Positions 1 through 8,815 of a stretch of 64,000 nt of DNA are shown here, one piece after another. The position numbers and the translations under genes were made by a program. This stretch comes from Prorocentrum cordatum. Its lineage: Eukaryota; Sar; Dinophyceae; Prorocentrales; Prorocentraceae. The stretch spans positions 60,249 to 124,248 of the forward strand of contig CAUYUJ010018545.1 of assembly GCA_963575745.1 (NCBI GenBank). Direction: 5' to 3'. Positions within the stretch are counted from its first letter, which is position 1. Every line of letters begins with the position of its first letter. Below the pieces are notes generated by a model. That model saw only the letters and a list, made by a program, of their open reading frames with translations, did no database searches and was not told the DNA's origin.

Positions 1-225
1 CAACATCATCATCATCAGCAGCGTCATCATCAACATCACCATCATCATAAGCAGCATAATCAGCATGATCACCGTCATCGGCATCGTCAGTATCATCAAC
101 ATGATCATCCTCATCGAAATCATCGTCACCGTCCTAATCACCATCATCGTCGGTATTATCATCAGCAGCAGCAGCGGCAGCAGCAGCAACATTAGCAGCG
201 GCAGCAACAGCAGCAGCAGCAGCAT
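1..225. repeat. Degenerate CAT/ATC microsatellite
   Basis: Imperfect repeats of CAT with CAG and CGT interruptions. It resembles the CAT blocks at 41.1, 43.6, 50.1 and 59 kb. The open frames across it are simple-repeat translations. Confidence 0.95.
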
Positions 226-640
226 GACATCCCCTTTCTCCCGCTCCTGCCTCCCCCTGACACTGACACTACACGGAGTCCCAAACCAGAGGTCCAAACC
301 TACCGAAAGGAGCAAAAAAACAATTGATCCCGGGGTGGGGCGAGAAAGAGCCTGCTGGCCCACACCCTGGAAGGCCCCCCTCCGCACACCTCGCTGATTC
401 CTCGGCAACCTGAGCGCGAGGAGGCGAGGAAAGGAGAATAGGAACAGAGCCGCGTGGAGGCCATGACTTCTCCTGCCTCCCCCCTACTCCATCCACCCTC
501 CATCCTCCCCCCCCACACCTCCCAGCCACTCTGCGCCCAGGCCCACCTCCCCCGAAGTCCTCGGAGGCTGACGTAAGCGCAGGCAGGCTCTCCCCCGCGT
601 CCTGGACGAGAAGGCAAGCACAGGGCCCGTCGGCCTGACC
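226..640. other. No gene recognised
   Basis: GC-rich non-repetitive sequence between two microsatellites. I see no recognisable protein motif in either strand. Confidence 0.6.
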
Positions 641-1112
641 CCGTCCTCATCCTCCTCCTCCTCCTCCTCCTGCTCCTCCTTCTCCTCCTCCTCATCGCTC
701 CTCTGCCTCCATCCCCCTCCTCCTCCCCCTCCCCCTCCCCCTCCCCCTCCCCCTCCCCTTCCCCCTCCCCCTCCTCCTCCTCCTCCTCCTCCTCCTTCCT
801 TCTCCTCCTCCTCCTCCTCCTCCTCCTCCTCCTCCTCCTCCTCCGCCCTCCGCCTCCGCCTCCCGCCTCCGCCTCACTCCTCACACTCCGCCTCCGCCTC
901 CGCCTCCTCCCGCCTCCTCTTCCTCCTCCTCCTCTCCTCCTCCTCTCCTCCTCCTCCTCCGCCGCCTCCTCCTCCCCCCTCCTCTCCTCCCCCTCCTCTC
1001 CTCCTCCTTCTCCTCCTCCCCTATCCTCCTCCTCCTCCTCCTCCTTCTCCTCCTGCTCCTCCTCCTCCTCTCTCCTCTCCTTCCCCCGCCTCCTCCTCCT
1101 CCTCCGCCTCCT
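641..1112 (+). repeat. TCC microsatellite / polypyrimidine tract
   Basis: About 470 bp of TCC repeats with CCCCTC and CCG variants. Its 3' edge directly abuts the spliced-leader relic of the LINE that follows. The Arg/Glu/Gly-rich frames on the minus strand are shadows of this tract. Confidence 0.95.
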
Positions 1113-1149
1113 CCGAGCCATATTTGGCTCAAGCCATTTTGGCTCACGG
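1113..1149 (+). other. Tandem DinoSL spliced-leader relic
   Basis: Positions 1113-1133 match the dinoflagellate spliced leader except for one deleted T after CCG and one inserted A in the T run. They are followed at once by CCATTTTGGCTCA-C-G (1134-1149), a truncated second leader. The junction lies where a new leader would be joined after the TAG inside an older leader, the arrangement known for recycled dinoflagellate cDNAs. It sits about 120 bp upstream of the ORF1 start and marks the 5' end of the LINE. Confidence 0.85.
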
Positions 1150-1270
1150 GCGAAACAGCGCCGACTTCTGACAAGCCTGCTCCCGACGCTGCACCATACA
1201 GCGACCCGCAGGCTTCTTTGATTTTGGCCAACATTACGCACCTTTCCCCTCATCCCTGCAGACAGCCGCC

Positions 1271-2377
1271 ATGGGCAAGGGCTCTTACGCTTGTTGCTCT
1301 AAGCGTGGCTGCCGTGGTTGGGAATGGCTTCCCAAGAAGTGGTGCTCCCAGTGCGGGTCCAGCCTCAAGGAAGGTTCCATGGGCGGCAAGGCTGACGGCG
1401 ACGCCTTCCGCCCGAGAGGTCCGCGCAGAGCAAGTTCCCGTCCACCGCCTCAGACTACCGCAGCTGAGGAAGCAGAAGAGTCTCCCAAGGCCCAGGACAG
1501 CCCGCCTGACCCTGTGGCTCTGGCGCAGGCCCAGGTGGCCTTCTGGCGCAAGTGGGTGGGAGTCGACAAGAAAGAATATCACGACGCAATTGAGTACCTC
1601 AAGCAAGCGAAGATGCAAGCGCTCAGGGGCAAGAGTCTGGATCAGCAGACTCAGTCGCTCACGGGCCAAATCAATGTCATCAAGAGCAAGCTCGTCACTT
1701 TCGAGTCCGAGCTCGACGAGCTGGCGTCCACGATCGAGAAGTTGGCCGAGGAATACAAGTCGAAGCTGCACGACCAGACCGAAGCTCGCCAAGAGCTCCA
1801 GATGTTGGAAGCACAGCGAGCAGTGGCAGCGTCTGCAGCAGCACAAGAGGTGGCAGCAGATTCTAATGTTCAAGGCCTGCTCAGTGCCGCCCTCCAGTCC
1901 AAGATCCCAGAGGGCGGCTGCATCCCGCCCGCGCTCACCGCCAAGGTGCAGGAGGTCGCCGAGCTGTTCGACCAGTTGCAGCAGCAGCACCTGGCAGCAG
2001 TGGGGGCGCAGGCGGGAGGCGAAAGCGGCGGCATCGGGGGCCCACCGCCAGCGCCAAGCGCGGGAGCGGCAGGCCTGGGCGGCTCGCCATGGCCAGGGCC
2101 CCCCTCCGCCGCCGCAGCCTGCGGAGTGCCCCCCGCGGAGCGTGACGCAGCCGAGGCGATGTCGGTCGGCAGCGGAGAAGAAGCGGCAGCTCGGGACCTC
2201 CATGACGTCGAGATGCCCCACATGTTTGCAGGCCACCGGCGCACAGCAGACAGCCTCTCGCAGCTCACCGAGATCATGGTCTCCCACGGCAACGACGACG
2301 AGAGGACCAAGAAAGTACGTGGAGCGGCGGCAGTGGTGCAGGCCGCGACCTCAGGGACGGCGACGCCGTCTCTTTAA
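1271..2377 (+). CDS. LINE ORF1: zinc-ribbon and coiled-coil protein
   Basis: A 368-residue protein starting at the first ATG after the DinoSL relic, in a good context (GCCGCCATGG). The N-terminus has a compact Cys cluster (C8, C9, C14, C25, C28, with W17, W19 and W24) resembling a zinc ribbon or RanBP2-type finger. Residues about 125-195 are Gln/Glu/Lys/Leu-rich and should form a coiled coil. A Gly/Pro/Ala-rich linker follows near 245-290. ORF1 proteins of LINEs bind the element's RNA; that role is inferred here. Codons start at positions congruent to 2 mod 3, whereas ORF2 uses positions divisible by 3, so the two ORFs are joined by a +1-type shift or were once one frame. The +1 frame stays open under the whole ORF, which looks like compositional bias. 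Confidence 0.75.
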   Translation: MGKGSYACCSKRGCRGWEWLPKKWCSQCGSSLKEGSMGGKADGDAFRPRGPRRASSRPPPQTTAAEEAEESPKAQDSPPDPVALAQAQVAFWRKWVGVDKKEYHDAIEYLKQAKMQALRGKSLDQQTQSLTGQINVIKSKLVTFESELDELASTIEKLAEEYKSKLHDQTEARQELQMLEAQRAVAASAAAQEVAADSNVQGLLSAALQSKIPEGGCIPPALTAKVQEVAELFDQLQQQHLAAVGAQAGGESGGIGGPPPAPSAGAAGLGGSPWPGPPSAAAACGVPPAERDAAEAMSVGSGEEAAARDLHDVEMPHMFAGHRRTADSLSQLTEIMVSHGNDDERTKKVRGAAAVVQAATSGTATPSL

Positions 2378-5300
2378 CAAGCTCGGCATCGTCACTTTCA
2401 ACGGGAGCTGCTGGCCCACGCTCAAGCAGTTCATCAAATCCCGTGCTGCCAGTGACTGTTCTTTGATTTGTGTCCAGGAACACAAGCTCAGAGATGGGGA
2501 TGTCATTGCTCAGCAAGTCCAGTGGTGCCAATCAATGGGGTGGTTGGCGCATATATCACCAGCAGCACTCAATGACAATCAGCAGATTGTAAGTGGTGTT
2601 GCCATTCTAGTCAGAGCCAACCTCGACATTGGCATATCCAACATGAGTTTCAGGAGTACAGTGGACCGCAGTCGTCTTACTGGACTACTTCTGGAGCTCC
2701 CTGGCCTACCTCGGCTAGGGCTTATGTGCGCATATTTTAAAGCAGCTGGCGGGCTTGGAGAAGTCAACCTAGGCCTGCTAGCAGACATCGCCGTCCAGCA
2801 AGATCAGGAGAGGGTCCCGATCATTGTGGCTGGGGATTTCAACCTCTCGCCGTCCAGAATCGAGAGCCTCGATTACCTCCACAGGGCCTCCCTCCAAGTG
2901 GTTGCCCCATCGAGCCCTACCTTCCGTGTGAAGAAAACTCAATCGGTTCTGGATTATTTCATCATCAGTAAGACGCTCAGCGAATATGTCGACAAGGCCC
3001 GCACGTGGGCCAACTATCCGATGTCTCCTCACAGGCCAGTGTGTCTCGACCTCTCGGACTCCGACAGTTTCATGATCCCAGTATTGGTTCGGCCGCAGAG
3101 GCTACCGACTACTCGGCCGTTCGGGCCACAGCCTCAACAGCAGGCCTGGACCCAGAGTGCATGCGCACTAGACTACGCAGATCAATTATTAGCTGATGCC
3201 GCCAAGCCTCTCAGCCAGAAGCAAAAGCAAGCAGTACTAGACGTCGTCTATTTCACGATCGTCAAAGATTTGGAGCAGACAGTCAGCAGAGCAACGGACA
3301 CACCGCTGAAGCATTCCTCTACTCCAAGAGCCAGCCCCCCTACCATCAAATGGGTAAGAGCTAAGCACAAAGACGCTAAAGCTAGAGCTAGCTGGAAATC
3401 CCTTGAGGCTCCTCTACGCTGGCTTCGCAATAGGCTAACGGACATAAATTACAGCATCCATCATCAAGATCATCAGCAGCTAGTCTTTGTCGTCGCAGGG
3501 CTGCAAGACGCTCCTGACGAGTTTCAAGAGGTCGAGAGCCTCAAGCAGGGGCTCGGCGCTTCCCAGCGGCTCGGCGAGCTGCTGATCTCCGACAGTGCAG
3601 CAGGTACGCTAGCAATGGGCACAGCCGACGACGCCATCGGGACCCTGATTGAGGACTTGGACAAGTCCATCGATTCGGAGAGGAGCAAAAGCAATCTGGC
3701 GGCCTCTAAGGCCTGGGCTTCCTGGGTGCAGACCTCACTACAAGGCGGCGTTGGCTGGGCGCATCGCTGGTCGCGCAATCTCGAGGCTTGGAAGCCCGCG
3801 TCTACTTTCCACCGCGGCCAGTGGTCAGGCAGGCCGTCGAGAATTCTGGAGGGGGAAGCCGAACGACTTGCCAGTATTTGGGACACGCAAACGAGGACCC
3901 AACCCAACCCTGTTCCTGGTCATATCGACGATCGTGTCGCTCTGGGCCTTCTCACAGGCGAAACGGTGCAAGCAGCCGCCAAGAGCTTCCCCCCCAGAAC
4001 TGCCTCGACCTGGGACGGAGTCCACCCGAGGCATTTTCTCTTGCTCTCGCAAACGCAGGCGGATCTCATAGCTCGGCTCATCCTGGTCATCGAATGCCTG
4101 GGGTTTATGCCGTCGCAGCTGCAAGCTATCATTTCGGTCCTCATCATGAAGCACAAGCAACAGGACAAGTCAGCAACAAAGCCAGCTATGAGATCCATAG
4201 GAATGATGTCAGGCCTCTACCGCACGTGGGCGCGTATTCGGCAGTCAGCAGCTCGTGAATGGGAGAGGCATCACAGGCGACCCTTCCTCGCCCACCAAGC
4301 AGGACATTCCATAGTTGAGCTCGTTTTCAAGCAGAACCTGGATTGCGAAACGTATTCTAAGAAGAGCGAAGCTTTTGTGTCTGGTATGGTTCTGTATGAT
4401 CTCAGTAACTACTACGAGCACGTCAATAGAAGCAAGTTAGCTAAGCGAGCCCTTAGAAGTGGTTTCCCCGCTACCCTCTTAAGGCTCATCATCAGCATAT
4501 ATTCCAGCCCCAGGTTCGTCGCCCTCCAGGATATGATCGTATATGTTGGGTGTACCAAGTATGGGCTAGCTGCTGGATGCGGGTTTGCTACTTACCTCAT
4601 CCAGATGTACACCCTGGAACCCCTGGACTCCTGGACCCACCAGAATCCCTCCCTCGACCTTTTCATGTTCATAGATGACCTCCTTTTGAAGTCTCACAGC
4701 CAGAAGCCCAAGGTCGTGGTCAGCAGCCTCGACTTGGGCACCCGCCGTTTGCTCGCCAGTATCAAGCAGGATTTGGATTGCAGCATCTCGCCCGCCAAGA
4801 CGCAGATGGTCGCCTCGACCCCGCAGCTCAGGTCTCTCTTGAAGAAAAAGCTTAAGGATCGTGCAGGCTCCAACGTGGATATCTCAGCCCCTAATCTTGG
4901 AGTGGAAACCGCCGCTGGTGCCCCCCAAAGCCGTTGGAGAAAGAACAGGCTGACCAGGACGAGGATGGATCAGATCAAGAGAAGGATGAGGAGGCTTGGA
5001 GCTATTCAGAAAGGAGGTGGAGACACGAGGAAGGTTTACAACACGGGGATTTTTGCAGCAACTTCCTTTGGACACGAAGTGACGGGCCTTAATAATTCGC
5101 AACTAGCTATTGCTCAGCAACAATATTTAAAGCTAGCGGGGCCCAGATGCGCCACTAGAAGCAGAACTTTAAGCTTAATCCTAGTGGGAGACCCCACCTG
5201 GAAGCTTGCCCTTGGACCCGCCATGCTTTGGCACATGCTCGTGTGGAGTGCCGCCACCAATTCGTGTCAAGCGCTGGCCTCGCTGAGAACCCTCAGGGTC

Positions 5301-7103
5301 CGCGGGGAAAGCCTCTTGGGCTCCACGCCCCAGAGGTGGGCGGCCGTGCGAGGCCCCTTCGGGGCCATGGTCCTGTCCCTCAAACGAATTGGGTGGAGTC
5401 TGGCCTCCCCTCTCGTTTTTGTGTCTCGCAGTGGCCTTCATTACCCCATGACCAGTTACTCCCCTGCGTTTGTACAGCAGCTCATGCAGGACGACTGGCT
5501 AGACATTTTGAGAGAAAAGGCAGCAAGCAAGCTTGGAGCTCCAGGAGCCAGGCTTGACCCTGCAGCTGCCCTTGCCGCTTTGAAAGATCCCTCGTTGTCG
5601 AAGCAGGAAAGAGGGTGCCTTTTGACTTTTCTCACCCAAGGCTGTTGGACTAAAGCTCGAGCCAAGGATGCAGGCTACCCAGTCGACCCCGCCTGCCTCT
5701 GCGGTGCTGAGTCGGATGACATCAAGCACCGCGTTTTCGGCTGTGATTTGACCAGGAATGAGCGGGAAGAAAGCTTTAGTCCTCATGAGCTCGAACTGTT
5801 GCAGTCTAGCAGCGAGGAGCCCTTGTTGCGGTTTGGTTTTCAGCGGGACCCTGAGTTTTCCGTGGGAGCCAGGCCAGGCCTCGGGATTGAGGATGTGGAA
5901 TTTTGGTGCAAAGACCCTGATTTGTCTCTGCACGAGGCCTTCGAGGGCCAAGTCTACACAGACGGCAGTTGCGACAACTCTCTTCACCCTGCCTACCGAT
6001 CGGCAGGATTCTCTGTAGTTGCCCTGAGAGAAGACGAACCTTTCGCCATCCTCACGGGTCAGGTAGGGCAGCAGTTCCGACAGACTTCAGGAGCTGCAGA
6101 GCAGTTAGCGATTCTTCTAGCTTGCCACGCCTCGCCGTTGATCACTCATGTGCACACGGATTATAAAGCCGCTATAGACCTCCATCTGGCCCCTCGTTTC
6201 TCTCGCAGGTCAACCATGAGCGGCTTCAAGGTCTTGGCAGGCGCGTGCTGCGTTCGCCCTAGCAGTTGCATATGTAAAGTTAAAGGCCACCAGAATCTAG
6301 AAGCCGAGTTTTCCTCCCCAGAAGAAAGGACCCACGCCCTCGGGAACGACGTTGCCGACAAGGCAGCGAAGCAGGCGGCCCAGAAGATGGCCCAGCCCAG
6401 CCGGTCCGAGGTCGAATCCCACGAGTTTCAAACACGTTTGCTCGGCAGATTTTTACGCTATCTGGCCAGAATCCTCCCCAAGTGGCCCGCCTTGGCTCCG
6501 AAGAGAGGCAAGAAGGGCCTTGAGGCTCCCACGAGTTCCAACCCCCCCATCGGAGCCGCGTCCGCTCCTCACGTCTGGGACCCTGGGGCCGCCCCTCCGC
6601 CTCCCTCGCCCCCTCCTCCGCCGCCTGTTGCTGTGTCGGAGGCTGCGGACGCGACTCACAATTGGGAGTATATAAGGGGTAAATGGTTATGCACCGTTTG
6701 CCGTGTGACGGCGAAGTCCAGTCAACATCAGATAGCCCGTCAGAATGAGAAGTGCCCAGGGTACTGTGCTGCTATGGCGAAGCTGGCCCAGGACCCGAAA
6801 AGGCACAACCTCCTTTGGCTAGAATACATAGACAATTCGTCCACCCTGATCATTTGTAAAGATTGCGGCTCTTACATGGAGCAAGGCAGGGGGCTTAATT
6901 CGGAGTGTCTACGTCGAGGGCCACAGAGTACAGGTGCCGCCGACCGTCTCTCTAAGGTTCTCAGTCTCAGACACCCGAAAGGGGGGAAGAATTCACCTGT
7001 GGTTTTCAAACCCCCTGTCCCCCTTGCCCAATTTTACCGCCAGACCCTCAGGGACCTGGCAGCAGCACCAAGCTCTGCTGCGGGGGCAGCCAATTCCCCC
7101 TGA
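2283..7103 (+). CDS. LINE ORF2: APE endonuclease, reverse transcriptase, RNase H
   Basis: The polyprotein that nicks target DNA and reverse-transcribes the element RNA. The APE domain spans about 2380-3060: VQEHK (Glu codon 2478), AGDFN (Asp 2835), SVLDYF (Asp 2952) and SPHRP. The RT spans about 4020-4960: motif A LYDLSNYYEHV (Asp 4398), motif B GLAAGCGFAT and motif C FIDD (4668-4679). A Cys/His patch (CLCGAES..KHRVFGC, about 5695-5750) precedes RNase H. RNase H has YTDGS (Asp 5961), AAEQ, HTDYKA and GNDVAD, so the D-E-D-D set is complete. A Pro-rich linker (about 6590-6640) leads to Cys pairs (LCTVC, CPGYC, ICKDC). The frame is open from 1218, but no ATG lies near the APE start, so the true start is unknown; the start given is arbitrary. 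The frame ends at TGA 7103. Confidence 0.9.
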   Translation, partial: PTATTTRGPRKYVERRQWCRPRPQGRRRRLFNKLGIVTFNGSCWPTLKQFIKSRAASDCSLICVQEHKLRDGDVIAQQVQWCQSMGWLAHISPAALNDNQQIVSGVAILVRANLDIGISNMSFRSTVDRSRLTGLLLELPGLPRLGLMCAYFKAAGGLGEVNLGLLADIAVQQDQERVPIIVAGDFNLSPSRIESLDYLHRASLQVVAPSSPTFRVKKTQSVLDYFIISKTLSEYVDKARTWANYPMSPHRPVCLDLSDSDSFMIPVLVRPQRLPTTRPFGPQPQQQAWTQSACALDYADQLLADAAKPLSQKQKQAVLDVVYFTIVKDLEQTVSRATDTPLKHSSTPRASPPTIKWVRAKHKDAKARASWKSLEAPLRWLRNRLTDINYSIHHQDHQQLVFVVAGLQDAPDEFQEVESLKQGLGASQRLGELLISDSAAGTLAMGTADDAIGTLIEDLDKSIDSERSKSNLAASKAWASWVQTSLQGGVGWAHRWSRNLEAWKPASTFHRGQWSGRPSRILEGEAERLASIWDTQTRTQPNPVPGHIDDRVALGLLTGETVQAAAKSFPPRTASTWDGVHPRHFLLLSQTQADLIARLILVIECLGFMPSQLQAIISVLIMKHKQQDKSATKPAMRSIGMMSGLYRTWARIRQSAAREWERHHRRPFLAHQAGHSIVELVFKQNLDCETYSKKSEAFVSGMVLYDLSNYYEHVNRSKLAKRALRSGFPATLLRLIISIYSSPRFVALQDMIVYVGCTKYGLAAGCGFATYLIQMYTLEPLDSWTHQNPSLDLFMFIDDLLLKSHSQKPKVVVSSLDLGTRRLLASIKQDLDCSISPAKTQMVASTPQLRSLLKKKLKDRAGSNVDISAPNLGVETAAGAPQSRWRKNRLTRTRMDQIKRRMRRLGAIQKGGGDTRKVYNTGIFAATSFGHEVTGLNNSQLAIAQQQYLKLAGPRCATRSRTLSLILVGDPTWKLALGPAMLWHMLVWSAATNSCQALASLRTLRVRGESLLGSTPQRWAAVRGPFGAMVLSLKRIGWSLASPLVFVSRSGLHYPMTSYSPAFVQQLMQDDWLDILREKAASKLGAPGARLDPAAALAALKDPSLSKQERGCLLTFLTQGCWTKARAKDAGYPVDPACLCGAESDDIKHRVFGCDLTRNEREESFSPHELELLQSSSEEPLLRFGFQRDPEFSVGARPGLGIEDVEFWCKDPDLSLHEAFEGQVYTDGSCDNSLHPAYRSAGFSVVALREDEPFAILTGQVGQQFRQTSGAAEQLAILLACHASPLITHVHTDYKAAIDLHLAPRFSRRSTMSGFKVLAGACCVRPSSCICKVKGHQNLEAEFSSPEERTHALGNDVADKAAKQAAQKMAQPSRSEVESHEFQTRLLGRFLRYLARILPKWPALAPKRGKKGLEAPTSSNPPIGAASAPHVWDPGAAPPPPSPPPPPPVAVSEAADATHNWEYIRGKWLCTVCRVTAKSSQHQIARQNEKCPGYCAAMAKLAQDPKRHNLLWLEYIDNSSTLIICKDCGSYMEQGRGLNSECLRRGPQSTGAADRLSKVLSLRHPKGGKNSPVVFKPPVPLAQFYRQTLRDLAAAPSSAAGAANSP

Positions 7104-7181
7104 AGAGCTTCGGAGGCCCAGGCCTCTGTCTCCGCGCTGGGGCGCGGTGGATCATAGACATCATCCCAAGCAGTGCGCTGG

Positions 7182-7233
7182 TCCTCCTCCGCCTCCGCCT
7201 CCTCCTCCTCCTCCTCCTCCTCCTCCTCCTCCT
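7182..7233 (+). repeat. TCC microsatellite at LINE 3' end
   Basis: TCC/CCG repeat directly after the LINE and running into the assembly gap. Confidence 0.9.
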
Positions 7234-7333
7234 NNNNNNNNNNNNNNNNNNNNNNNNNNNNNNNNNNNNNNNNNNNNNNNNNNNNNNNNNNNNNNNNNNN
7301 NNNNNNNNNNNNNNNNNNNNNNNNNNNNNNNNN
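7234..7333. other. Assembly gap of exactly 100 N
   Basis: One hundred Ns, a standard placeholder length, so the true distance is unknown. The left edge is TCC repeat and the right edge is GGA repeat, the complementary strand. Confidence 0.99.
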
Positions 7334-7357
7334 GAGGAGGAGGAGGAGGAGGAGAGA
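7334..7357. repeat. GGA microsatellite after gap
   Basis: Short GAGGAGGAGG tract on the right edge of the gap. Confidence 0.9.
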
Positions 7358-8480
7358 GGTCACGATCGACGAACAAGTCCACATCCACGCCACATCCACG
7401 TCCTCACGATCATCCACGTCCTCGCGGTCTGCACACCGCGGCGCGATCCCACAGATGCGCGATCCCATGGTGCGCGGCCCCGTGGGCGATGCGCGCGGGG
7501 CGTCTTCGCAGGCCGCCCGACGTCCGCGGGGTCGCGGCCCGCGGAGCCTGGACCGCGAGGCTGCGGACATGGCTGCATCTCCCGCCCACGGGGAGGGGAG
7601 GGGAGGGGAGGGGAGGGGAGGGGAGGGGGACCCCCATCTCCAGTCACCGCGGGAGAAGAACACGATGGCGGGCTTGGGACAAGTTTCGCCCTGCGGAGGT
7701 CCTTGCGATCAGGGTGGGGGGTCAAGAAGGGCCCGTCGTCGCGCGGGTTGGATACTACGAGGGCGCGTGGGGTTGGGCAGCACTGCCGCATTGGATTCCA
7801 GCGTGGGTCTGTTAGTATAGAGAGGGTCATGAAACAAACGTTGCGACACATATTCTGCGTATCTGTGCATATGCGGTCTGGCAAATCGGGGCGGCATCAT
7901 CGCGACGCCAAGGGGCGTCGCGGACTCGAGCCTTTGGCCTGGAAGCACGAAACGCACGATTACCCATATCACGAAGTTCTGCAACCAGTCACTGTGTTCT
8001 GGGGGTGCACGGACACGCAAAGCACTGTTCAGCTAATCGTTAGCTGGCGCCCGCCTCGAACTCATGCCCCACCCCCCGCCTCTTCCGAATATCCATTCGC
8101 TGTGGCCCCGCCCTCCTCATGCCCTCCGACTGCCCCGGTCCTCGTCGTGCCCTTCATCCACATTGCTCCCCCCCATGTGCCAATTCACGTCGTTCCTCGT
8201 CGTCCTCCTGCGCCGGATTCGTTCCCCCATCGTCTACATGCCCGCCCTCCTCCCATCCTCTACGCCCTAATGCACATCATGCCCCCGACTTCTGCCCCCC
8301 CCCACCTCCCTCGCCCTCGTGATGCTGACACCGATGATGCAGATCCCCCTGGGCTCATTTCCTCCGCTCTCGTCCAGCCCCGCTCATCCTTGGCCCCTCG
8401 GCCACCCCCCCTATCGAACCCCTTCCTTCCCACAGCCCACCATCCACACCCCCCCGCGCCTTTGCATGCCCAGACCACGG
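7358..8480. other. No gene recognised
   Basis: GC-rich, largely unique sequence containing a GGGGA minisatellite at about 7595-7630. The open frames are Arg/Pro-rich and show no known motif. Confidence 0.55.
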
Positions 8481-8815
8481 CCCCCTCCTGGACCAGCCGG
8501 GAGACCCGCGGAAACTCCCGCCCATAGACCACTCCAGGGAACGGCGCGCAACAAATGCACAGTTGGAGAGACGAACTGTGTATTTCGACCGCGCACGACG
8601 CTCCCCCTGGACCAGCCGGAAGAGAAACGCGAAAGTTCCCGCCCATTCAACACCACCCGCGAGGGGCACACTCCAAATACACAGATGGGAACGAGATTTG
8701 TGTACACAGATCACACCACGATCTGTGTCAACAGCGGGCCCACACACGAAAATACACAGTTGAAGACACAAACTGTGTACACAGATCACACCTTGATCTG
8801 TGTATTTCGAAAAGG
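8480..8815. repeat. Cluster of short inverted repeats (hairpins)
   Basis: At least five imperfect palindromes with 6-9 bp arms and 7-9 nt loops lie within about 260 bp: CACAGTT...AACTGTG (about 8559), CACAGAT...ATTTGTG (about 8679), ACACAGATC...GATCTGTGT (about 8704), ACACAGTT...AACTGTGT (about 8754) and ACACAGATC...GATCTGTGT (about 8778). Two copies of a surrounding phrase (CCTGGACCAGCCGG) show that the block grew by tandem duplication. No coding frame explains it. Confidence 0.75.

Larger units (their letters stand above)
1113..7181 (+). mobile_element. Near-full-length APE-type LINE with RNase H (element 1)
   Basis: A non-LTR retrotransposon about 6.07 kb long. In order it holds a DinoSL relic, a ~120 nt leader, ORF1 (1271-2377), ORF2 with APE endonuclease, reverse transcriptase, RNase H and a Cys-rich tail (to 7103), and a ~78 nt 3' region. 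All recognisable catalytic residues are present. No LTRs and no poly(A) tail are visible. The element begins and ends in TCC repeat; TCCTCCTCCGCCTCC occurs at both 1097-1111 and 7182-7196, which could be a target duplication but cannot be told from the microsatellite. The one apparent defect or regulated feature is the frame change between ORF1 and ORF2. Confidence 0.9.

Noticed and set aside
300-1253. Long minus-strand Arg/Glu-rich open frame
   Set aside because: It is the reverse reading of a TCC microsatellite.
1218-2282. N-terminal part of the long frame that contains ORF2
   Set aside because: The sequence reads as Arg/Ser-rich shadow of ORF1, which has the coherent protein with its own start and coiled coil.
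7004-7663. Open frames running across the N gap
   Set aside because: The gap content is unknown, so any frame crossing it is artificial.
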